Shown one piece after another: positions 7,457-16,000 of a stretch of 17,434 bases of DNA. A model generated the notes under the pieces. That model was not told where the DNA came from, searched no databases, and worked only from the letters and a program-made list of their open reading frames with translations. Origin of the DNA: JAHIJO01 sp964486075 (GTDB lineage: Bacteria; Verrucomicrobiota; Kiritimatiellia; JAAZAB01); the NCBI GenBank assembly GCA_964486075.1, contig CAZALU010000067.1:1-17434 (forward strand). The letters are read 5' to 3'. How positions within the stretch are numbered: position 1 is the stretch's first letter; the number at the start of each line of letters is the position of its first letter. The translations under genes and the position numbers were made by a program.

Positions 7457-8485
7457 ATGCGCCAAAGGTTTTATAAGTCGGCGGCCATGCTGGTGGCCGG
7501 GATGATGCTGGGATGGGGGTTGGTGTTTGTGTCGTCGGCCATGGCACAGGAGGAGGGCGCTGCCACGCCGCCCGTAACGTCCGCGGCCCCGCTCGAAGAA
7601 AGCACACAGGATCTGACCACGCTCTCATTCAAGGACGGCGGTCCGCCGACAACGTTTTTCGATTACTGGTCGCAGGGTGGCCCGACGATGTGGCCTTTGC
7701 TCGGGTCGCTCGTCTGGTTCACGGCCGTAACCATCGAGCTGCTGATTAAAATGCGCCTGAAGTATTTTTGTCCGCCGGCGATTGTCACGGCTTTGCAGCA
7801 GACCTTGCTGGTGAAGGACTATCAGAAGGCCTGGCGTATTGCCACGACCAATCTTAGCCCCTTGAGCGCGATCGTGGCGGCGGCGTTGGAGAAAATACCC
7901 CAGGGTAAGGAAGCCGTTGAAACGGCGGCAGCCGAAGCGGCGGCGAACATCAACGCCGAGTACAGAATGAAAAACTCGTATATTTCCCTGAATGCCACCA
8001 TTGCGCCCTTGCTGGGTCTGTTCGGGACGATGTCGGGCATGGTGGGGGCGTTCAACTCCATGGCCTATTCGGGCGCCGTCGGCGACCCTACCAAACTGGC
8101 CGGAGACATCGGCCAAGCGCTGATCACTACTTATGCCGGACTGCTTATCGCAATTCCCGCGTTCTGTATGTTCTATATCCTCGGCAACCGCCTGCGCAAG
8201 ATGCTGGCAGGTACCCAGGCGATCATGAATCAGCTCCTGGAAGAAGTGGACTTTAATGACCTGCCGGAGATCGTGGTGACGCGCGAAATGCGTGCCCAGG
8301 CCTTGACCGGCGGAAGCCAGGCCTTGATGTCCACCATGGCGCCAGCGCCCCAGGCGCCCGCTCAGGCGCCCGCCCAGGCGCAGATCCATGACGAAAACTC
8401 CGTGGAATGTCCCCAGTGCCAGGCGCAGATTGCGGTGGGCGTTAAGAAGTGTCCAAAATGCGGGTCCGAAATCGAATGGGAATAA
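7457..8485 (+). CDS. exbB: ExbB/TolQ/MotA-family proton channel with C-terminal zinc ribbon
   Basis: 342 aa. ATG 7457 is chosen because AAGGAGA (7444-7450) lies 6 bases upstream; ATG 7427 would add ten residues. A signal peptide ends AMA|QEE at residue 30, so the N-terminus is periplasmic. Three membrane segments follow: about 77-98 (WPLLGSLVWFTAVTIELLI), 178-200 (LNATIAPLLGLFGTMSGMVG) and 222-243 (ITTYAGLLIAIPAFCMFYIL), the last two being the conserved channel core. In this family pentamers surround an ExbD pair and use the proton-motive force. After core residue 280 come an Ala/Pro/Gln linker and a zinc ribbon, CPQC...CPKCG (C318, C321, C332, C335). That tail is unusual for ExbB and would be cytoplasmic. 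Two ExbD genes follow at once. It could equally be named TolQ-like. Confidence 0.93.
   Translation: MRQRFYKSAAMLVAGMMLGWGLVFVSSAMAQEEGAATPPVTSAAPLEESTQDLTTLSFKDGGPPTTFFDYWSQGGPTMWPLLGSLVWFTAVTIELLIKMRLKYFCPPAIVTALQQTLLVKDYQKAWRIATTNLSPLSAIVAAALEKIPQGKEAVETAAAEAAANINAEYRMKNSYISLNATIAPLLGLFGTMSGMVGAFNSMAYSGAVGDPTKLAGDIGQALITTYAGLLIAIPAFCMFYILGNRLRKMLAGTQAIMNQLLEEVDFNDLPEIVVTREMRAQALTGGSQALMSTMAPAPQAPAQAPAQAQIHDENSVECPQCQAQIAVGVKKCPKCGSEIEWE
8351..8380 (+). repeat. 12-bp tandem repeat in the ExbB linker
   Basis: CAGGCGCCCGCT, CAGGCGCCCGCC and a partial CAGGCG follow one another, encoding the QAPA-type linker between the ExbB core and the zinc ribbon. The unit keeps frame, so the linker could change length by slippage. 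Confidence 0.65.
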
Positions 8486-8491
8486 ATAGCG

Positions 8492-8935
8492 ATGGCTGAA
8501 AAGAAAAAATGGGACGAGGAGCCCGAGGCGGCCAGCGGCATCCAGATGGGTCCGATGATGGACTGCACCTTTCTGCTCCTGTTGTATTTTGTCAGTGTCA
8601 GCACCATCGACATGGAGCGCATCAGCAAGAAGGTGATTCTGCCGACGGCCAAAGCCGGCATTAAGGAAAAGGATGAGTCCGGGCGGTTCCTGGTGGATAT
8701 CGAATGGGACGAAGATATGCAGTCCTCGCTGTTCAAGGTCGGCATGCAGCCCGTGGCCGATGCCATGGACATGGTGATCCTGATTAAGAGAGCCGCCCGG
8801 CGCTCGCCCCGTAATTTTCGCGTGGTTTTGAGGGTGGACAAGCGTGTGCCTTTCGAGGCCACCCAGCAGGTCATGGCGGCCATCGCCGAGGCGCAAGTCC
8901 CGAATGTGATGTTCTCCACCAAGGAAAAAGAGTAA
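8492..8935 (+). CDS. exbD: ExbD/TolR-family protein, first copy
   Basis: 147 aa. A short cytoplasmic N-terminus leads to the membrane helix beginning GPMMDCTFLLLLYFVSVS (residues 20-37). D24 is in the position of the conserved membrane aspartate thought to carry protons. The periplasmic part ends with the typical ExbD fold (VVLRVDKRVPFEATQQVMAA, then AQVPNVMFST). It starts 6 bp after exbB with no clear Shine-Dalgarno site, suggesting translational coupling. It pairs with a second ExbD of the same operon; both share IQMGPMMDC..LLLLYF. Confidence 0.93.
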   Translation: MAEKKKWDEEPEAASGIQMGPMMDCTFLLLLYFVSVSTIDMERISKKVILPTAKAGIKEKDESGRFLVDIEWDEDMQSSLFKVGMQPVADAMDMVILIKRAARRSPRNFRVVLRVDKRVPFEATQQVMAAIAEAQVPNVMFSTKEKE

Positions 8936-8954
8936 GCGGGAAGGGACGACGATC

Positions 8955-9377
8955 ATGCGTTTCAAGGAAGATCCTGACGATCCTTGCGAAATCCAGATGG
9001 GTCCGATGATGGACTGCGTCTTTTTGCTCCTGCTGTATTTTATTTCTGCCTCGCAGATCAAGGCGGAAGAGAAATATCTGGGACTGATGATGCCGGGGCA
9101 ATCTCAGGTTTCTGTCGAAAAGCTGGTCCCGGAGCTGAACGTGGCCATTGATGAACTCGGCCAGGTGTTTTGTAATGAACAGCCCATGGCTAATCCGGAG
9201 GACAAGGATCTGCTCCTTTTGCGTGGCAAGATCAAGCAGTGCCTGGAACTTTTCGGAGAAAAACAGCCGATTGTCATTGCACCCCAGCCCAAGGTGCGCC
9301 AACAAAGGATTGTGGATGTGCTTAACGCCTGCGCGGCAGTGGGCGTCAAAAACCTGTCTTTTGCCGCCAACCAGTAG
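8955..9377 (+). CDS. exbD: ExbD/TolR-family protein, second copy
   Basis: 140 aa, 19 bp after the first copy, with a GGGAAGGGA-type ribosome site upstream. The membrane helix starts GPMMDCVFLLLLYFISAS (residues 16-33), with the proton-site aspartate at D20. The periplasmic part diverges strongly from copy one but ends in the same way (PIVIAPQPKVRQQRIVDVLN, then VGVKNLSFAA). DNA around the helix is nearly identical to copy one (ATCCAGATGGGTCCGATGAT in both), so the genes look like a tandem duplication with divergent periplasmic domains. They may form a heterodimer in one ExbB channel. Confidence 0.92.
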   Translation: MRFKEDPDDPCEIQMGPMMDCVFLLLLYFISASQIKAEEKYLGLMMPGQSQVSVEKLVPELNVAIDELGQVFCNEQPMANPEDKDLLLLRGKIKQCLELFGEKQPIVIAPQPKVRQQRIVDVLNACAAVGVKNLSFAANQ

Positions 9378-9390
9378 CCGGATTTTTTTT

Positions 9391-10839
9391 GTGAATATCG
9401 ATCAGAAAATTGAAACTTTACTGGCAGTCTGGTCCCGCGTGCGCCGCGGCGGCGCATGGACGTTCCTGGCGGCCTTATTGCGTTCCCGTTATTTTTTGAT
9501 TTCACTTACCTTCTATACCTTGCTCCTGCTGGTTGTCAGCGGCATCATCATCTCCACATACGAGCCGATTCGCGGCTCGTTCGATGGCGTCGATCAACTG
9601 CTGGTCATTCCGCCCAAGGCAACGCCGCCCCCTCCTCCTCAGCAATATGTGGCCAGCGCCGAGTCCAAACAGGTCAAGGTGGCGTCGGCAGCATCCGCGA
9701 AATCAGCGGCTCACGTCCTGACCGTTCAGAATTCTGCGTCACCCATCGCCTACATGAGAAGCGGGTATGATCCTCAGGTGGCGCCCTCGGTACAGATGAG
9801 CGATTTCAAGGTTGAAACCGACCTGTCGGCCAAAATCAGCGCGGCCAATGTTGCGCGCCTGCAGAATGTCAAGAAATTCCAGTCAGCCTGGGGGGTGACC
9901 GGCGAGCGGCGGCAGACCAAGGCCAAGTTTACTGTTTTCCAGGCCAAATATCAGGATGGCGACTGGAACTGTAACCCGACCGCTTTGTTCAACCTCTTGT
10001 TGCAGATACAACGCTGGTCCAAGGGCCGGCTTGACGCCGAGCTCTTTCCGAAAGTGCTTGATCTGGGTACCGAGGAGTTATTCACAATCAAGCCGCCGTT
10101 CGTGTACCTGACCGGGCACAAGGATTTTCACCTGTTGGACCAGGAGGTGGTCAATATTCGGGATTATCTGATGCTGGGTGGTGCCGTCTGGGCCGATAGC
10201 GCCCTGGTCGGCAGGCGGTCGCGCTTTGACATGGCCTTCCGCCGCGAAATTAAACGGGTCTTTCCAGATCGTGATTTTGAGGATGTCCCGATGAATCATG
10301 AATTGTTCGACGAGTTCTTCGAAAAGCTCACCCTGCCGGGCGGGATGAACTTTTACCAGGAGCCCATTGAGATGATCAATATCGGTAAGGAACTGGCCGT
10401 GCTGTATACTCTGAACGGTTATGGCCATTTCTGGGAAGCCCGGCTGAAGGAAACAGACGGGAGTAAAATCGAATGGAATATGGTCATCGTCGATACCAAT
10501 CTGACCGTGAAAATTCGATCGCGCAACAAAAATCTTTATGGTCCGCGCTGGGCCCATGTCTATGGCCCGCACGCCAAGGATACTATCGTATGCCGGAATT
10601 ATAACGATCGAACTGTGACCGATGCTTATAAGTTCGGCATCAATGTGGTCGTACACTTATTGACCCGCTACCAGAAATATTTTAAGTTCCTGCCCATGGA
10701 ACTGCCATCATCCACTTATCACGGCCGATCAGATGAGCTGCGACCGTCGCGCGTCGCCGCGCAAACGACCAACGAAGCGCCGGCTGAAGTCCCCAAGTCC
10801 AGCGGATTACGGGGCATAAAAGATACGCTTTTTAAATGA
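9391..10839 (+). CDS. Single-pass membrane protein with proline-rich stretch and DUF4159 domain
   Basis: 482 aa from GTG 9391, 13 bp after exbD copy two, with no clear ribosome site. The frame is open further upstream, but that would overlap exbD out of frame. Order: cytoplasmic residues 1-32; one membrane helix, about 33-55 (YFLISLTFYTLLLLVVSGII); a proline-rich stretch at 74-83 (PPKATPPPPP); an Ala/Ser/Lys-rich linker to about 175; then a DUF4159 domain from about 179, with KFTVFQAKYQDGDW, PPFVYLTGHKDFHLLDQEV, IRDYLMLGGAVWADS and REIKRVFPD as hallmarks, and further conserved-looking sequence to about 440. DUF4159 has no established function that I know. The topology and place behind ExbB/ExbD are those of TonB or TolA, so I infer it is the protein driven by the motor. 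No TonB C-terminal domain is present. Confidence 0.85.
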   Translation: MNIDQKIETLLAVWSRVRRGGAWTFLAALLRSRYFLISLTFYTLLLLVVSGIIISTYEPIRGSFDGVDQLLVIPPKATPPPPPQQYVASAESKQVKVASAASAKSAAHVLTVQNSASPIAYMRSGYDPQVAPSVQMSDFKVETDLSAKISAANVARLQNVKKFQSAWGVTGERRQTKAKFTVFQAKYQDGDWNCNPTALFNLLLQIQRWSKGRLDAELFPKVLDLGTEELFTIKPPFVYLTGHKDFHLLDQEVVNIRDYLMLGGAVWADSALVGRRSRFDMAFRREIKRVFPDRDFEDVPMNHELFDEFFEKLTLPGGMNFYQEPIEMINIGKELAVLYTLNGYGHFWEARLKETDGSKIEWNMVIVDTNLTVKIRSRNKNLYGPRWAHVYGPHAKDTIVCRNYNDRTVTDAYKFGINVVVHLLTRYQKYFKFLPMELPSSTYHGRSDELRPSRVAAQTTNEAPAEVPKSSGLRGIKDTLFK

Positions 10840-12932
10840 AATCCCGGTCAACCATGATTCCATTCATCAATCTACGCCTTAAACATCTGGCTGGGGGAGC
10901 GCTGCTCCTTGGGATGGTTCTGCTTTGGACCATGTCGGCCATGGCCCAGTCGGGGGCAGTCGATGCCAAGAACGTGGGCTTGGGCCGAGCCAGGTCTTCG
11001 AACGAAAAAAAGACACTGGACGTGAAGCCGAAGCCGGTAGATCCGCTGAAGCAAGCCAGGGAGCTGGCAAATCAGGTCATGTCTAACGCTCCGATGGCCA
11101 TTGCGCCGGGCACTGAGTTGATTGAAGCACACATGAACTCCGAAATGATAGCGCCGATCGAGAATTATTGGGATGGCGTGGACAATGGCGGCAATTTACA
11201 TGTGTTTGTTGCCGAGGACCGGGTGCTTAACGACGTGGGTGTGTTTCAAAACACTGGGTTTCCGCCTTCCGTTAGTGTGGCCGATATGAATGGCGATCAG
11301 CTGCCGGACCTGGTAGTAGGCGATCTCCATGGCTATTTGCGGATTTATATGAATTCCGGTAAAAAGGGCAAGCCTCAGTTCACAACCAATATACTGGTGC
11401 AGACCTTCCTTGGTTTGAACCCCCGCATTTACGTCACCGACTGGGATGGTGACATGGATAACGATATCATTTTCGGCACATTTTACGGAGATTTTCAGGT
11501 GCTGCGCAACATTGGCACGGTTAAAGAACCGCGCTTTACCTCATCCATGGGCCTGCCACGTTTTTGTGAGGATCCGGTCATCGGTTTACCGAGGTTGATG
11601 CTTGGCAAAGATCCACTTGTGCTGGGGATATACACGGCGCCTTGGGTGATGGATTGGGACAAGGACGGCAAGAAAGATCTGATCTTCGGGGAAGGAACAT
11701 ATTCCGCCAACAGCGTTCGGATCGCTTTCAACAGCGGCAGCGCGGCTAAGCCCATGTTTACGGAAGAAAGTGTTTTCTTCCTGGCCTATGGCGAGGGCTA
11801 TGAACAGCTTGTGCCGTCGGTCGTGGATTACAACGGTGACAGCATTCCGGACTTGATGTGCGGGACGCGGACCGGGCAGATCCGTCTTTACAAGGGCACC
11901 GGCAAGACCATTGATGCGAAACAAACATTTCGCGGCATCAAGGAGCCTGCCGCCATGGATTTCGACTATAACCTGCTCATCGATAATTTGGAGGTGTTGG
12001 AAACGATGAGCGCTCCGTTCCCGTACGATATGAACGAGGACGGTCTCTTCGATATCGTGATGGGTTCCAAGCGGGGCGTGATTTACATGATCTTGAACGA
12101 GGGCACCAAAGCCGAGCCGTTGTTTCAGAGAGTCAATCTTCTCCAAGGATTAAATAATTTACCGGACTTGGTGGCGCCCATGCACTGGATGGGCACCGTT
12201 GGCCGTGACGGCAATTGCAACTCGACTGGCTACCTCACTGCCGAAAAGGCCATCGTCTTGGCGACGGCCATGCCGCCGGTCGAGCCGGAGAAGAAGGACT
12301 TTAACCAGACGGTACAACCAGTGGTGCGGCCGGTTGAAGGCGATTACTTCTTGTTTTACAGGTATATGCAAGATTACCCCGGCTGGGCCGCCTATCCCAA
12401 TGAGATGAGCAGGCTGTGGGGCCATTTTGGGTATTTTCCCAGCAAGTTACCAAGCGGCTCCTGGCTCCCCGGCGCGCGTACGCTGGGCACCAGGAATGTT
12501 GCTAAAATGACCATAGGCAAACAGTATACCTTTTCGTTTTCGTATATTTTCATGGGCAGGGGGGCGGTGGACTGGAAATTGACCGCTTGGGAGAATTTTA
12601 AAAAATACAACGACGAATACGACGATTATGATGGATGGAATGAACGCCGGGATGTTTCTGACCGAACACTCAAGCCGACCGGTGGCGCCTGGCAGAAAGT
12701 AACCGTTAATTTCACCTGCCCCGGCAAACAGCGCGGTCAAAAACTTACTTTCCCCATGATTACTCTGCCGGGGGTGGGTGTGGCCCAGGAGTTGACTTTC
12801 AGCATTGGATTTTTGCTTCCGGAAGGCGATAGCCAGTTATGCCTCGATGATTTCAGCCTGAAGGAGGTTGGCGGAATGCCCTTGTTTGCACCGGTTCGTC
12901 CCGAGCCGGCAAGCTCTTCTTCCGGTAATTAA
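10836..12932 (+). CDS. Exported FG-GAP/VCBS beta-propeller protein with C-terminal beta-sandwich-like region
   Basis: 698 aa. ATG 10836 overlaps the previous stop (ATGA), so it is translationally coupled; ATG 10854 is an alternative. The signal peptide ends AMA|QSG at residue 37. Residues about 135-430 form FG-GAP blades, each with a calcium-type Asp loop: DMNGDQLPD (150-158), DWDGDMDND (202-210), DWDKDGKKD (273-281), DYNGDSIPD (331-339) and DMNEDGLFD (398-406), followed by strands such as LVVGDLHGYLRIYMNSG. Residues about 500-678 look like a carbohydrate-binding-module-type jelly roll (GGAWQKVTVNFTCPG, then SQLCLDDFSLKEVG). Such proteins bind ligands or glycans outside the cytoplasm. As last gene of the motor operon it may be the surface or substrate-facing part. 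No lipobox or membrane helix is seen apart from the signal. Confidence 0.88.
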   Translation: MKSRSTMIPFINLRLKHLAGGALLLGMVLLWTMSAMAQSGAVDAKNVGLGRARSSNEKKTLDVKPKPVDPLKQARELANQVMSNAPMAIAPGTELIEAHMNSEMIAPIENYWDGVDNGGNLHVFVAEDRVLNDVGVFQNTGFPPSVSVADMNGDQLPDLVVGDLHGYLRIYMNSGKKGKPQFTTNILVQTFLGLNPRIYVTDWDGDMDNDIIFGTFYGDFQVLRNIGTVKEPRFTSSMGLPRFCEDPVIGLPRLMLGKDPLVLGIYTAPWVMDWDKDGKKDLIFGEGTYSANSVRIAFNSGSAAKPMFTEESVFFLAYGEGYEQLVPSVVDYNGDSIPDLMCGTRTGQIRLYKGTGKTIDAKQTFRGIKEPAAMDFDYNLLIDNLEVLETMSAPFPYDMNEDGLFDIVMGSKRGVIYMILNEGTKAEPLFQRVNLLQGLNNLPDLVAPMHWMGTVGRDGNCNSTGYLTAEKAIVLATAMPPVEPEKKDFNQTVQPVVRPVEGDYFLFYRYMQDYPGWAAYPNEMSRLWGHFGYFPSKLPSGSWLPGARTLGTRNVAKMTIGKQYTFSFSYIFMGRGAVDWKLTAWENFKKYNDEYDDYDGWNERRDVSDRTLKPTGGAWQKVTVNFTCPGKQRGQKLTFPMITLPGVGVAQELTFSIGFLLPEGDSQLCLDDFSLKEVGGMPLFAPVRPEPASSSSGN

Positions 12933-13011
12933 ATTCCAGCCGCAGTTGGCACAATGACCCTTCGTTTGGCGATTGTAGTGTCTGCCTGCCTGGGTTCAAG
13001 GAATTTTGGCC

Positions 13012-16000
13012 ATGCCTAGCCACGCGCCGTTTGCGCATTTACACGTTCATACGAGTTATAGCCTTCTCGATGGCGCTTGCCGTATCGATCGCTTGGTCGA
13101 TGCCGTTCAGCAGGCCGGCATGCCGGCCGTGGCCGTCACCGATCATGGGGCGATGTATGGCCTGATCGAATTTTATAAGGCGGCCCGCGCCAAGGGTGTC
13201 AAACCGATCTTGGGCTGTGAAGTTTACGAGGCGCCGGGAAGCCGGTGCGACCGGAAAACGGATGGTCCCAAAGTGCCGGCCTATCACCTCGTTCTGCTTG
13301 CCGCCGATGAAACCGGCTATGCCAACCTGACGCGCCTGGTCACGGCGGCGCACTTGGAGGGGTTTTACTACAAGCCGCGGATCGACCGCGAGATACTGGC
13401 CCGGCATCACCAGGGCCTGATCGGCCTGTCCGCCTGTCTTAAAGGACGGGTGGCATACGATCTGCTGCATGATGGCATGCCGGCGGCCCTGCAAAGAGCG
13501 GGCGATTACGCTGATATTTTTGGCAAGGATAATTTTTTTCTGGAACTCCAGGATCAGGGTCTGCCCGAACAGCGCCAGGTTAACCGAGGGTTGCTGGAGC
13601 TGGCCAAACGCACCGGTCTCCCGCTGGTGGCCACCAACGATGTGCATTATCTCGAAAAAGACCATGCCGCAGCCCACGATCTGCTGCTCTGCATGCAGAC
13701 CGGCGCGCTGCTCAGTGATCGCGACCGGATGCGCTACCCCACGTCCGAATTTTACCTGAAAAGTCCGCAGGCCATGGCGGCGCTTTTCCGTGAACAGCCA
13801 CAGGCGCTTGAGAATACCATGGCAATTGCCCGCCGCTGTAACGTGGAATTGGATTTCAAGACCCTGCATTTTCCGAAATTTCCGGTTCCGGCAGGCGAGT
13901 CCATGGAAAGCTTTTTACTGAAGCTTTGCAAGGATGGCATCCGCCGCCGCTACGGAATTGAAAATCCAGATCAGCCCCGCGATGAACGCGAACGGATGAT
14001 CATGGAGCGCCTGCATTATGAAATCGGAGTGGTGAAGAAAGCAAAATTCCTGGGATATTTCCTGGTGGTCTGGGACTTCGTGCGCTTTGCGCACGAGCGC
14101 CACATACCGGTGGGGCCGGGGCGCGGCTCCGGTGCCGGCAGCCTCATGTCCTATGTGCTCGGTATCACCGGCCTTGATCCCTTGCGTTATGGCTTGGTCT
14201 TTGAACGTTTTCTTAACCCGGAGCGCGTTAGTCCTCCGGATTTCGATATCGATTTCTGCCAGTTTCGCCGGGGCGAAGTGATCGATTACGTCAAGCAGAA
14301 ATACGGTCGCGAAAATGTGGCGCAGATCGTGACCTTCGGCTCGCTGGGGGTGAAGACCGTGATCCGCGATGTTGGCCGCGTACTCCAGGTCCCGCTCACC
14401 GTCTGCGATCGGCTGGCGAAAATGGTGCCGGATGTTATTCCGGGCGTCAAGGAAATCACGCTCGAAGAAGCCTTGAAATCAAATCCCGAACTGCAACAAG
14501 CGCAAGAGCGCGATCCGCAGGCGAAGAAAATCATGGAATATGCGCGGGTCCTCCAGGGACTGCAGCGCCAAACCGGACTGCACGCCGCCGGCGTTGTTAT
14601 CGCCGATCGTCCGTTGGCTGAACTCTTGCCGCTATCCCTTGATAAATCCGGGGAAATCGTCACTCAGTACAGCAAGGACCATATCGAGGCCCTGGGTTTA
14701 CTGAAGGCGGATTTCCTCGGACTAAAAACTCTGACCGTGATCGAGGAAACCATCAAGCTGGCAAGCAAAACCAAGGGCGTCCAACTGGTGCTCGAAGCGT
14801 TGCCCATGGACGATCCGGAGACCTTCGAGCTCTTGCGACGCGGGGATACCGTCGGCGTGTTCCAGCTCGAAAGCCCGGGCATGCGCGACCTGGCCCGCCG
14901 TATCGGTCTCGACAAGATTGAGGATGTCATTGCCCTGGTGGCTCTCTTCCGTCCGGGTCCCATGAACATGCTGGAAGATTACGTGGCCCGCCGGATCGGC
15001 AAGGTCAAGATCGTTTATGACGACCCGCTGCTCGAACCGATTCTACGGGAAACCTACGGCATCATGCTCTACCAGGAACAGGTCCAGCAGGCGGCTCAGA
15101 AGCTGGCCGGTTATACCCTGGGCCAGGGCGATATTCTGCGCCGGGCCATGGGCAAGAAACAACCGCAGGAAATGGAAAAGCAGCGCAAGACCTTTATCGA
15201 TGGTTGCCATAAGACCTGCGGCATGACGGTGAAGAAGGCCGAGAAGATATTCGACAACATTGCCAAGTTCGCCGGCTACGGTTTTAACAAGTCGCATAGT
15301 GCCGGTTATGCCATCGTGGCTTACCAGACCGCTTTCCTGAAGACGCATTATCCGGAAGAATTCATGGCCGCCCTGCTTTCCAGCGAAATAGGAAAAACCG
15401 ACAAAATCCCCGTGTTCCTGAACGAGGCCCGTGCCATGGGCCTGGCTGTCCTGCCGCCCGACGTCAGCACCAGCGAGGCCCGCTTCGCGCCTTTGGCGAA
15501 CGCCATCCGTTTCGGATTGGCCGGAGTCAAGAATATCGGTGCGGGCGCTGCCGAGGCCATCGTTCATGAACGTGAAACGGGCGGTCCGTTCAAGGGGCTC
15601 ATGGATTTTTGCACGCGGCTCGATTCCCACCTGATCAGCCGCAAAGTACTCGAAACGCTGGTCCGCTGCGGTGCCTGCGATGGTTTTGGCATGCACCGCG
15701 CCCGGCTTTTCAATGCCGTCGAGATGGCCATGCGCCGCACCGAGTCCGAGCGTCGCGATCGTCAGACGGGGCAGGGCAACCTATTCGCGCTGATGGCAGA
15801 GAGCGGCGCCGAAAACGTGATGGAATCCATTCCGGATTGCCCGGCTTGGCCGGAGAAAGACCTGCTTGCGGCCGAGAAGGAATTGCTCGGTTTCTATATG
15901 AGCGGCCACCCGCTCTCCCCTTATGAGCCGCTCCTGCGGCGGTACTGCTTGGCAACGATGAGTGGGTTAGCAGAGCTGGAGGAGGGCAGCCTGACCCGCA

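Noticed and set aside
7625..9061. Long reverse-strand open frame (478 codons) antisense to exbB/exbD
   Set aside because: It runs opposite three clear genes, its translation is rich in His, Arg and Gly without any domain, and no ribosome site is seen. It is a composition shadow.
9148..9390. N-terminal extension of the DUF4159 protein to ATG 9148
   Set aside because: It would overlap most of the second half of exbD copy two out of frame; the membrane anchor sits correctly when starting at GTG 9391.
9375..9391. T8 run between exbD copy two and the DUF4159 gene as a slippage site fusing the two
   Set aside because: The exbD stop (9375-9377) lies before the T-run, so slipping there cannot join the frames. 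A GTG start directly after the run explains the layout.
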